Assembly (NCBI GenBank): GCA_013697245.1
Contig: JACCXH010000001.1
Location: 182,009 to 246,008, forward strand
DNA: 64,000 nt
Direction: 5' to 3'
From: Bacteroidota bacterium
GTDB lineage: Bacteria; Bacteroidota; Bacteroidia; B-17B0; Aurantibacillaceae
Shown: positions 50,891 to 59,108 of the stretch, piece by piece
Position numbering within the stretch: the first letter of the stretch is position 1
How the letters are laid out: every line of letters starts with the position of its first letter
Made by a program: the position numbers and the translations under genes
The notes under the pieces: model-generated
Told to the model about the DNA's origin: nothing
Seen by the model: the letters and a program-made list of their open reading frames with translations, nothing else
Database searches by the model: none

Positions 50891-52440
50891 TTATTTTTTC
50901 GTAAATGTTTTTCCAGATATTTTTCGCTCGGCAATAAACTGGTTTGAATACGCTTGGCATAATGGATACTATCTAATATCTCTTTTTGTTTCTCTTCGAT
51001 GAGTATTTTTTGGTGGCGGGTGATTCGCAGGGAGCGAAGCACAAAACCGGCAAATATTATTACCAATAACAACCCTGCTAGCACACATGCAATAATGATC
51101 TTTTGAAAACGGTTCTTTTCTTCAGCAATTAACTTTTCCTTTTCTTGTTGTTCTTTTATAACAGCTTCCTTTTTATCGAACTCGTATTTTAACTGGTTTT
51201 TAACACTAGCTTTCCTTGTTCCTTCATTATTAATACTGTCTCTATAAATGATGTATTGTTTGTAATGTGCAAATGCACCCGAATAATTCTTTAGCGCCGA
51301 ATCTACTTTAGCGCAAGCAAATTCTGCCTTCGTAATTAGCTTTGGAAAACCCATTTTTCTCGAAAAGATCAAAGCGCTATCCGCACATAAAAATGCGAGT
51401 TTTGTTTTGCCCTGCTTAAGATAAATAAGCGAAATGTTTCCGAGTTGGTTTGATACGCCTAATACATCTTTAATTTGTTTTAATAACATTATACTTTTTT
51501 CATAATACGCTACGCCTTCTGCTTCTTTTTTCTGTAAAAAATACACATCGCCAATGCCCGTAATCGCACCGGCTGCACCTTTTTTATCGTTATTTTCTTC
51601 GTGCATTTTTAAAGCCTGCTCAAAAGTTTCAAGAGAAAGCTCTAATTTTTTTTGGTACATATATACATAACCAATAAAATTTAATGCATAAGCAACACCA
51701 AATTTATCACCACTTTCCTCGTGCATTTTTAACGATTTTTTATGATAAATTAAAGCTGTCTCAAGATCATTTTGTACTTCATAAATGCTCGCAATATTGT
51801 GAAGGGCATATGCCATAGTATGTTTGTCGTTTATTGCTTCAGAGATTTTTAAACTTCTACTGTAGCAATTTAAGGCTTTTGGAATATCGCCTGTATTATC
51901 ATAAACCGAACCCATATTAGTAAGCGAATTGGCAACGCCAACGCTATCACCAATTTCTTCGCGAATGGCAAGACTTTTTTCGAGAAAGGACAAGGTGTTT
52001 ATGGCATCGCCATTATATTCATAAATAAGAGCCATGTTATTATAGGAATTGGCAATACCCATTTTATCATTAATGTCTAATCTTATTTTTAACGACTTAT
52101 TGTAATAGCTCATTGCCTGCGCCATATCTAACTCTTTAGAATACATATAACCAATATTGCCAATAGCATCGGCTTTAAGGGTTAATACCCTGTTTTTATT
52201 TTTTTGGGTAAGATTATTCTGTAAGAGCAGATCGGCCGTTTTTATTGCCTGTTCTGAATATTTGCGTATTTCATTCACCTCGCACTGCTCACTTAATTCG
52301 GCTAATAGTGAAAGTTTAGTGGTATCGTGTTTGGCGGTTTTAAGCGCCCGTAAGAGCGAATCTATAGATTGTGCTTTTGAAGCAGTACTGTAAAAACAGG
52401 TAAGTAAGCCAAGCAGTAAATATGTGATCTTTTTTAACAA
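50887..52440 (-). CDS. TPR-membrane protein ending in an orphan SpoIIE linker helix (array member 1)
   Basis: The 517-residue protein has a signal peptide (about 1-23), eight TPR units (about 85-405), a coiled coil with KKEAVIKEQQEKEKLIAEEK, a membrane helix (about 448-468) and a 49-residue tail with DSIHYAKRIQTSLLPSEKY. It starts with TTG at 52440, 6 nt after TATCTTTA. It is the first gene of a two-gene operon and lies divergently to the two-component cluster that begins at 52675, which could share signals with it. Confidence 0.82.
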   Translation of the reverse strand: MLKKITYLLLGLLTCFYSTASKAQSIDSLLRALKTAKHDTTKLSLLAELSEQCEVNEIRKYSEQAIKTADLLLQNNLTQKNKNRVLTLKADAIGNIGYMYSKELDMAQAMSYYNKSLKIRLDINDKMGIANSYNNMALIYEYNGDAINTLSFLEKSLAIREEIGDSVGVANSLTNMGSVYDNTGDIPKALNCYSRSLKISEAINDKHTMAYALHNIASIYEVQNDLETALIYHKKSLKMHEESGDKFGVAYALNFIGYVYMYQKKLELSLETFEQALKMHEENNDKKGAAGAITGIGDVYFLQKKEAEGVAYYEKSIMLLKQIKDVLGVSNQLGNISLIYLKQGKTKLAFLCADSALIFSRKMGFPKLITKAEFACAKVDSALKNYSGAFAHYKQYIIYRDSINNEGTRKASVKNQLKYEFDKKEAVIKEQQEKEKLIAEEKNRFQKIIIACVLAGLLLVIIFAGFVLRSLRITRHQKILIEEKQKEILDSIHYAKRIQTSLLPSEKYLEKHLRKNN

Positions 52441-52446
52441 ACAGTT

Positions 52447-52454
52447 TAAAGATA
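52447..52454 (-). promoter_or_regulatory. TATCTTTA box of array member 1
   Basis: The octamer ends exactly 6 nt before the TTG start at 52440, as in the other two operon heads of the array. No TTTG is found 19 nt upstream here. Confidence 0.5.
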
Positions 52455-52674
52455 CTAATGTTTTTTAAAACCAGGATGAGGAGATTGAAGCACGGTTTGA
52501 ATTGTTATTGATTTTTTTTGGTTGCGTTTAAAAGAGTTGAGTTTTGTTAGCTCTATGTACACCCGGCATATTTAAAATAATCATAAGACGCACCTAAATA
52601 ATTTTTTGAAACCAGCTACAAAAGTAATCAGAAACGATGGTGTTTGATTGTATAATAATGCTTAAATTAGATAT

Positions 52675-54573
52675 ATGAATGGCTTTGCTTTTGCGGGCAC
52701 TAGAAAACCGATTTGGAATGGGATTGCTGCTTTTATAATAGCGGCGGCCCTAACTTTTGGAATTGCCTCCCAAAGTTATGTCATTTCTAAGGAGCGCGAA
52801 CGTATGATTGTTCTTCGCGAAATAAATTCGGTTAAAGACAGATTAAAAACGGCCTTGAATTATGACTTAGCGGCCGCCAAGACCTTAGCATATATAATTG
52901 AAAATTACGGTGTCCCGAAAGATTTTGATAAAGTTGCAAAAGGAATATTAAGTTCAAATAAAAACATTGACGGTTTACAACTAACAACAAAAGGGGTAAC
53001 AACCCATGTGTATCCATTAAAGGGCAACGAAAGCATTATTGGCTTTGATATCCTTAGTAACCCCTTAAGAAGCAAAGAAGCGTATAAAGCCCTCAAAAAA
53101 AAGCAATTTTTTTTTGCAGGTCCATATGAATTAAAACAGGGAGGAATTGCTATTGTTGGTAGACTACCCATTTTCAAAGACAGTACCTTTTTTGGATTTT
53201 CAGTTGTTCTTGTAAAGCTACCTACGCTCTTAAAAGCGTCCGGAATTGACACTCTTGAAAGCAATCATTTTATTTATCAATTGTCAAAAATAAATCCTAA
53301 TACTCAAAAAGAGGAGTTTTTTTTACCAAATAAAATCCAACTTGATAAGGAACAATTTGTTTCAGTTGAAATTCCTGACGGTGAGTGGAAATTATATGTG
53401 ATGTCAAAAAATAAAAATAAGTTTTTTGATACGATTGTTTTTTCAGTACTGGGTTTTGGAGTATCATTTATATTCGCCTTATTTGTTTGGTATTTAGCCA
53501 AACAGCCAGAAAAATTAAATAAATTAGTAGAAGAAAAAACATCTCAATTAATTTCTGTACAAAAAGCAACTAGTACAACATTAAATAGAATTAATGATGG
53601 AATGATATCTCTTGATAATGATTGGCGTTATACTTTTTTAAACGATGCCGCTCTTGCTAATCATCCAAAAGGAAGAGCCGGTACGCTTGGTAAAATAATA
53701 TGGGATATACACCCGCAAATGATAGGTAGTATATTTTGGTATAAATATCATGAAGCCATGCAAACAAAAAAAGTTGTAGAATTAGAGGGCAAATATGATT
53801 ATAGGGATGTTTGGCTGTTAGTCAAAATTTATCCGTCTCAAGATGGATTAACAATTATTTATACAGATATTTCTAGAAGAAAAGCTGCTGAAGAAAAAAA
53901 TGTAAAGACCACAGAGCAATTAAGACAACTTACTTCACATTTACAAAACATACGAGAAGAAGAAAGAACAAGAATAGCGCGAGAAATTCATGATGAACTG
54001 GGCCAACAGTTGACTGCTTTAAAAATGGATGCTTCGTGGATCAGTAAAAAACTTATTACAGATGATAAACCAATCACAGAAAAATTATCAAGCATGATAG
54101 GTCTTATTGACAGTACAGTTAAAACAGTACGAAGAATTTCCTCCGACCTTAGGCCGGGAATTCTTGACGACCTAGGACTAATTCCTGCCCTGGAATGGCA
54201 AGGAGCGGAATATGAGAAGCGAACAGGGATCAATTGGCGCTTTCATTCTAATTTGAACGACATTCCTCTGGATCGAAATGTTTCAACCAATGTATTTAGG
54301 ATATTTCAAGAAGCTTTTACTAATATTATGCGGCACGCCGGTGCCACAGAAATTGAGACCTCAGTCGAAAAGAGAAACGAAAATTTAATACTCACTATAA
54401 AAGATAATGGACAGGGTTTTGACGTGGATAAATCAAGAAAAAAAAATTCCTGGGGAATCATAGGAATGAAAGAAAGAGCTACGTTAATGAACGGCGAATT
54501 AATCATTGAAAGCGAAAAACTAAAGGGTACAATTGTAACTTTAAAAGTACCACTAATTACAAACCAACTATGA
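52675..54573 (+). CDS. Membrane sensor histidine kinase, CHASE-PAS-HisKA_3
   Basis: The 632-residue protein has a first membrane helix (about 12-34), a periplasmic CHASE-type sensor (about 60-235), a second helix (FDTIVFSVLGFGVSFIFALF, about 249-268), a PAS domain (about 300-400) and a NarX-type kinase. The phospho-acceptor lies in RIAREIHDELGQQLTALK (His near 442). The ATPase shows FRIFQEAFTNIMRHAGA, IKDNGQGFD and GIIGMKERATLMNG. It overlaps the response-regulator gene by 4 bases (ATGA), so the two are a cognate pair. The ligand is unknown. Confidence 0.9.
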   Translation: MNGFAFAGTRKPIWNGIAAFIIAAALTFGIASQSYVISKERERMIVLREINSVKDRLKTALNYDLAAAKTLAYIIENYGVPKDFDKVAKGILSSNKNIDGLQLTTKGVTTHVYPLKGNESIIGFDILSNPLRSKEAYKALKKKQFFFAGPYELKQGGIAIVGRLPIFKDSTFFGFSVVLVKLPTLLKASGIDTLESNHFIYQLSKINPNTQKEEFFLPNKIQLDKEQFVSVEIPDGEWKLYVMSKNKNKFFDTIVFSVLGFGVSFIFALFVWYLAKQPEKLNKLVEEKTSQLISVQKATSTTLNRINDGMISLDNDWRYTFLNDAALANHPKGRAGTLGKIIWDIHPQMIGSIFWYKYHEAMQTKKVVELEGKYDYRDVWLLVKIYPSQDGLTIIYTDISRRKAAEEKNVKTTEQLRQLTSHLQNIREEERTRIAREIHDELGQQLTALKMDASWISKKLITDDKPITEKLSSMIGLIDSTVKTVRRISSDLRPGILDDLGLIPALEWQGAEYEKRTGINWRFHSNLNDIPLDRNVSTNVFRIFQEAFTNIMRHAGATEIETSVEKRNENLILTIKDNGQGFDVDKSRKKNSWGIIGMKERATLMNGELIIESEKLKGTIVTLKVPLITNQL

Positions 54574-55187
54574 AATTTTTAATTGCTGATGATCATGCCA
54601 TTGTTCGCAAAGGATTAGCAGAGATGTTACTCGAAGAATTTCCGGATTGCGAAATTACTGAAGTTGCCAACGGCACTGAGGTATTTCATCAATTGAGCAA
54701 TCAAATATGGGATATTATTTTATTAGATATTTCAATGCCCGGACGAAACGGTATCGAAATTTTGAAGCAAATAAGGACCAGTGGAATTAATGCGCCCATC
54801 TTAATGATCAGCACACATTCTGAGGAGCAATATGCTTTGAGAGCCATAAGAGGCGGGGCTTCGGGTTTTATAAATAAAGAAAGTGCAACGGAAGAATTTT
54901 TAACTGCAATTCGCAAAGTATTATCCGGAAGAAAATACATCTCGGCTTCGTTAACCGAAAAACTAGCCGAAACGTTTGGAGAAAAAACAGACCATGAACA
55001 GCTTTCTGACCGGGAAATGCAGGTACTTCAACTTATCGGCTCAGGCAAAACCGTATCGGAGATTGCCTTAGAAATTTCTCTCAGCGTAAATACCATAAGT
55101 ACCTACCGCACACGCATTCTTGAAAAACTAAAATTGAACAACAACGCAGAACTTACCCGATACGCCATAGAGCGTAAACTCATCTAA
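54570..55187 (+). CDS. NarL/LuxR-type response regulator
   Basis: The 205-residue protein has a receiver domain (about 1-118) with acidic pair Asp7-Asp8, phospho-acceptor Asp53 (LLDISMPGRNG), Ser/Thr near 81-82 and Lys103. A LuxR-type helix-turn-helix follows (about 143-200: LSDREMQVLQLIGSGKTVSE, then VNTISTYRTRILEKL). It is the partner of the kinase it overlaps and should bind DNA as a dimer. A set of inverted repeats lies just after its stop, at 55196-55244, and could be its own target site. Confidence 0.92.
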   Translation: MKFLIADDHAIVRKGLAEMLLEEFPDCEITEVANGTEVFHQLSNQIWDIILLDISMPGRNGIEILKQIRTSGINAPILMISTHSEEQYALRAIRGGASGFINKESATEEFLTAIRKVLSGRKYISASLTEKLAETFGEKTDHEQLSDREMQVLQLIGSGKTVSEIALEISLSVNTISTYRTRILEKLKLNNNAELTRYAIERKLI

Positions 55188-55195
55188 ATTTTAGA

Positions 55196-55244
55196 TTGTA
55201 GTACAAAACACTACAAGCTTTTGGTGTTTTGTACTATTTTGTAC
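55196..55244. promoter_or_regulatory. Overlapping inverted repeats; operator or terminator
   Basis: TTGTAGT (55196-55202) and ACTACAA (55210-55216) form a 7-bp dyad. Overlapping it, AGTACAAAACAC (55200-55211) pairs with GTGTTTTGTACT (55224-55235), a perfect 12-bp dyad. A third half-site, TTTTGTAC, sits at 55237-55244. The stem could terminate the regulator transcript, but the extra half-sites favour a protein-binding cluster upstream of the next gene. Confidence 0.5.
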
Positions 55245-55280
55245 CCTATTTCATTTACGGTTATTTGAAAAAAAATTACC

Positions 55281-55685
55281 GTGAACGAAAATATAATTTC
55301 TCCTTTTTTAAAAGTAGTTACTGTAGATGACTCTCCGCTTGTTGCGGAAAGGATGGGAGCTATCCTAAACGATATTAAAGGCATAGAGTTTTTAGAAAAT
55401 GCCAAAACCATTATTTCAGCCAGAAACCTAATAAATACGGTTAAACCTGATGTTGTTATTCTTGACATTAATCTTGAGGAAGGTGAATTTAGGCAAACAG
55501 GAATAGATCTTCTGGTTGAACTTCGCCAAAACTATCCTCAAATGAAGATCATCATATTTACTAATCATAACGAACTTCATTACCGTTTGGTTTGCCTTGC
55601 AAAGGGAGCAAATTACTTTTTCGATAAATCATCCGAATCCCATAAAATTTCTGACGTAATAAAACAATGGATAATAAAAAAATAA
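55281..55685 (+). CDS. Stand-alone response-regulator receiver domain
   Basis: The 134-residue protein starts at GTG 55281 and is a receiver domain only. The acidic pair is Asp16-Asp17 (VVTVDDSPL), the phospho-acceptor Asp62 (VVILDINLEEGE), with Thr94 and Lys116. With no output domain it may pass phosphoryl groups in a relay or act by binding a partner. It overlaps the start of the next gene, a REC-PAS kinase, by 19 bases, which implies joint expression. Confidence 0.88.
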   Translation: MNENIISPFLKVVTVDDSPLVAERMGAILNDIKGIEFLENAKTIISARNLINTVKPDVVILDINLEEGEFRQTGIDLLVELRQNYPQMKIIIFTNHNELHYRLVCLAKGANYFFDKSSESHKISDVIKQWIIKK

Positions 55686-58297
55686 AAATTCTATTGCTTG
55701 AGGACGACCAGGACGATGCCTGGCAAATCTCTCATGTATTAAAACAGCAAAATCTTGAATTTGAACTTACGCTAGTAGGCAAAAGAGATGCCTATTTAAA
55801 TGAACTTATAAAATCGCCTCCTGATATTATTTTAAGTGATCATTACTTTCCGGCGTTTAGCTCGTCCGAAGCGCTTGATATGGTAAAAGATCTAGGGTTA
55901 AACATCCCTTTTATTTTAGTAACAGGCGCCAAGTCTGAAGATTTAGCAAGTTTAATTATGAAAAGCGGGGCTTCTGATTATATTTTAAAAGACAGGCTTC
56001 AACGCTTACCAAGTTCAGTTTTAAGCGTAATGCAAAAGTTCAGGTCAGTTAGATTGCATGAAGAAGCAGAATTAAAAATTCAGGAAAATGAAAAAAAATA
56101 TGCTTCATTAATTCAACATTTGCCGGCAAACATTGCAATTTTAAACAAAGATGGGATCATAGTTGATGTAAACAAGTTCTGGAAATTATTTGCTGATGAG
56201 AACGGATTTAAGGGAAATAATTATGGCATTGGAACTAATTATATTGAAGCGTCGAAAGGAAAACCAAAAGCGGATAATGGAGAGGACATATTAATTGAAG
56301 AGGCAATAGAAAAAATAACAAAAGGTGAATTGACTAATTTTTCAATGATATACTCATGCCATTACCGGCTTGTGAAAAAATGGTTCAAAGTGATTGTATC
56401 TCGCGAAAATGATGAATGCGATTCAGGAATTATTATCATGCATATTGATGTAACCGAACAGCAAGAAGCTCAATTGAACGTGAAAAAATCAGAAGCAAAT
56501 CTTCTTTCTATTTTTAACAATACAGGTATAGCTTTTATATTGCTGGATATTGATCTAAAAATAGTTTCTTATAATAAAACGGCCCGTCTATGGGCAAATG
56601 ATACCTTAGGCTTTAAACTAATGGAAGGAGTTAATCTTATTTCCTTAATACCTGAGGATAAAAAAAAGCTTTCGGAAACTGCCATGAAACATGTACTTAG
56701 CGGAAAGTCTTTTGATAAGGACGATAGCTACACCATGATGGATGGGAGCACAAAATGGTTTAGGGTGAGAATGAACGAGGTTAATAACAATAATCATATT
56801 ATTGGAATTTGCCTTTCGGCCACCGACATTACAGAACAGGTATTATCCAGAAAAAAAGTAGAGCAAAGCGAAAAGCGATTTCAGTCGCTTATTGAAAATA
56901 GCACAGATATAAAAACGCTTGCCACACAGGAGGGTAAAATAATATACGCCAGCCCTTCCGCTACAAAATCACTTGGGTATTCACAAGACGAATTCTTAAA
57001 AACACCTGCTATTGATATGGTTTTTAAAGAGGATGTTCCCGGCCTGGTTAATAAAATGCAAGAGCTAGTAAAATTTCCAGGCAAATCATTCTCCAGTCAG
57101 CATCGCTTAGTTCATAAAAATGGTAGATTGATCTGGTGTGAAGGAACTATGACTAACATGCTTCATGAGCCAAGCATTAAGGCATTTGTGTCAAACTTTA
57201 GAAACATTACAGAAAGAAAAAATTTAGAAGTTCTATACCAAAAAGCCAACCGGCTTGCCCGGTTAGGAAGCTGGGAAATGGACCTTCAGCACAACCGACT
57301 TTATTGGTCTGAAATTACTAAAGAGATCCACGAAATTGATTCAAATTTTGAACCGGATCTGGAAACAGCAATTAATTTTTACAAAGAAGGATTAAGTAGA
57401 GATACTATTTCAGATGCGATTATAGAAGCTACTACAAGCGGTAAAGCCTGGGATGTTGAATTGCAGATCGTAACTGCAAAACAAAACGAAAGATGGGTTA
57501 GGGTGATTGGAGAAGTGGAATTCGTTAACGGAAACTGTACCCGTATTTTCGGTAGTTTTCAGGACATCGAAAGCAGAAAAAAAGCAGAAATAGAGCGTAA
57601 TCGCATTGCAAGCGATTTACTTAAACATGTTGAAAATCTGGAACAGTTTGCCTATATCGTATCTCATAACCTACGCGCCCCTGTGGCTAATATACTTGGA
57701 CTTGCAAATGTTTTAAAAAACAAACTAAGCGACGTGGATCGTGAAAGGGGCCAAAAATATCTATTTACCGCAGCCGCTCAAATGGATGAGACAATTAAAG
57801 ATCTTAATAAAATTTTGCAGATAAGAACGGAATACTCTGAATTTAAAGAACCGGTTTATTTACCCGGGCTGTTAAAAGATATTGAATCAAGCATTCAAAA
57901 TATAATGTCCAAAGAAAATGTAATAATCTACTCGGCGTTCAGCAATGCAAGTACGATCACAACTATTAAAAGTTACATGCATAGTATTTTTTACAACTTA
58001 ATAATAAATAGTATAAAATATAGAAAAAAAGGAGTTAACCCCATCATTGAAATTAGGACTGAGATGGATAAAGAAAAAGTACGATTCATATTTAATGATA
58101 ATGGAACCGGAATAGATCTTGAGAAGCATGGAAAGAAAATTTTTGGCTTATACAAACGCTTTCATATGGAGGTTGAAGGCAAAGGCTTGGGCTTATTTAT
58201 GATAAAAACTCAAATTGAAGTTTTAGGCGGAAGTATAACAGTTAAAAGCAAGCCTAATGAAGGCGCTGAATTTACAGTAGAATTACCATATAATTAA
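55667..58297 (+). CDS. Hybrid sensor histidine kinase, REC-PAS(4)-HK
   Basis: The 876-residue protein has an N-terminal receiver (about 5-125: acidic pair in LEDDQDDAWQ, phospho-acceptor in IILSDHYFP near residue 58, Lys in YILKDRLQRLP). Four PAS-like modules follow (about 140-265, 272-390, 400-515 and 525-635). The kinase has its phospho-acceptor His in AYIVSHNLRAPVANILGLAN (about 661-680) and an ATPase with NLIINSIKYRKKG, FNDNGTGID and GKGLGLFMIKTQIEVLGG. No membrane segment is seen. A REC at the N-terminus allows it to receive a signal from another kinase. Confidence 0.9.
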   Translation: MDNKKIKILLLEDDQDDAWQISHVLKQQNLEFELTLVGKRDAYLNELIKSPPDIILSDHYFPAFSSSEALDMVKDLGLNIPFILVTGAKSEDLASLIMKSGASDYILKDRLQRLPSSVLSVMQKFRSVRLHEEAELKIQENEKKYASLIQHLPANIAILNKDGIIVDVNKFWKLFADENGFKGNNYGIGTNYIEASKGKPKADNGEDILIEEAIEKITKGELTNFSMIYSCHYRLVKKWFKVIVSRENDECDSGIIIMHIDVTEQQEAQLNVKKSEANLLSIFNNTGIAFILLDIDLKIVSYNKTARLWANDTLGFKLMEGVNLISLIPEDKKKLSETAMKHVLSGKSFDKDDSYTMMDGSTKWFRVRMNEVNNNNHIIGICLSATDITEQVLSRKKVEQSEKRFQSLIENSTDIKTLATQEGKIIYASPSATKSLGYSQDEFLKTPAIDMVFKEDVPGLVNKMQELVKFPGKSFSSQHRLVHKNGRLIWCEGTMTNMLHEPSIKAFVSNFRNITERKNLEVLYQKANRLARLGSWEMDLQHNRLYWSEITKEIHEIDSNFEPDLETAINFYKEGLSRDTISDAIIEATTSGKAWDVELQIVTAKQNERWVRVIGEVEFVNGNCTRIFGSFQDIESRKKAEIERNRIASDLLKHVENLEQFAYIVSHNLRAPVANILGLANVLKNKLSDVDRERGQKYLFTAAAQMDETIKDLNKILQIRTEYSEFKEPVYLPGLLKDIESSIQNIMSKENVIIYSAFSNASTITTIKSYMHSIFYNLIINSIKYRKKGVNPIIEIRTEMDKEKVRFIFNDNGTGIDLEKHGKKIFGLYKRFHMEVEGKGLGLFMIKTQIEVLGGSITVKSKPNEGAEFTVELPYN

Positions 58298-58413
58298 ATA
58301 CTAATTTTTTTCAAACCTCTATAATAACAATGCTCAAACTAAAAATAATAATAAAGAAACTCAATGCTAACGATTATGAGTCTTATTAAGAAATCAATAC
58401 TTAAAAAAACATT

Positions 58414-58830
58414 ATGAAAAGAATAATCGAAAAATATAAGTACAACAATGTGCTGCTTATTGATGATAATGAGCTGGATAACTTCATAAATGAGAAAATA
58501 GTTGAAGCTCAGTTTTATGCCAGGAATATACATGTGAGAACCAATGGAAAAAGTGCACTGGAATTTATAAATAACCTTATTATTTCTGATGGTTCAATGA
58601 ATAGCACCTTTCCTGAGGTAATTTTTGTTGACTTAAACATGCCGATAATGAATGGTTTCGAATTTATAGAACTCTTTAAGAAAATAAATGACCCTAAATT
58701 ATATGTTTGTAAGATCGTGATCTTAACATCATCTATTAGTAATTCTGATAAAGTTAAAGCAGAAAAAATGGGAGGCGGTATTATTTTCGTAAATAAACCA
58801 CTCACGAATGAGATACTTAATAAATTGTAG
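58414..58830 (+). CDS. Stand-alone receiver protein (CheY-like)
   Basis: The 138-residue receiver has its acidic pair in VLLIDDNELDN (about 14-24), the phospho-acceptor in VIFVDLNMPIMNGFE (about residue 73), a Thr in IVILTSSIS and a Lys in FVNKPLTNE. There is no output domain. This subfamily is abundant in Bacteroidota and usually follows PAS-rich kinases, as here, 116 bases downstream of the hybrid kinase. Its partner is unknown. Confidence 0.88.
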   Translation: MKRIIEKYKYNNVLLIDDNELDNFINEKIVEAQFYARNIHVRTNGKSALEFINNLIISDGSMNSTFPEVIFVDLNMPIMNGFEFIELFKKINDPKLYVCKIVILTSSISNSDKVKAEKMGGGIIFVNKPLTNEILNKL

Positions 58831-59041
58831 AATGATATCCTTACCTTATATATCTTTCACAGCAACACTTTAAAAATGCGCTACGCCAAGTTGATTTTGG
58901 ATTTGTTTGGTGCTTGTTAAGAGAAGTATATTTCAGATCAAAAAAAACATCACCAACCGAGGGCTTATCAGGAGTAATTCCTCATCACCCATTGCTACTT
59001 TTTTTCTGTAATAAGTTCAATCTGTTTACTTGTTCTTCGGA

Positions 59042-59096
59042 AATTTTCTAATTATTTTTCTGTTTGCAACAAGCTTGTTTGAATGCATTTGCGTAT
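59042..59096 (-). pseudogene. Degenerate second copy of a TPR-array tail
   Basis: Read on the minus strand, this stretch gives IQTSLL, then Q where the family has P, then TEK, a stop where it has Y, and LEN; one missing base upstream restores YAK. It therefore matches the tail IQTSLLPTEKYLE of the gene just upstream (59109-60509) at about 14 of 18 positions. It lies directly downstream of that gene, which suggests a tandem duplication whose second copy decayed. Confidence 0.6.
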
Positions 59097-59108
59097 AACT
59101 CTAGCGTT

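Noticed and set aside
41464..52440. TPR array as a direct-repeat CRISPR or tandem DNA repeat
   Set aside because: The repetition comes from 40-codon TPR units with diverged codons, not from identical short repeats with spacers.
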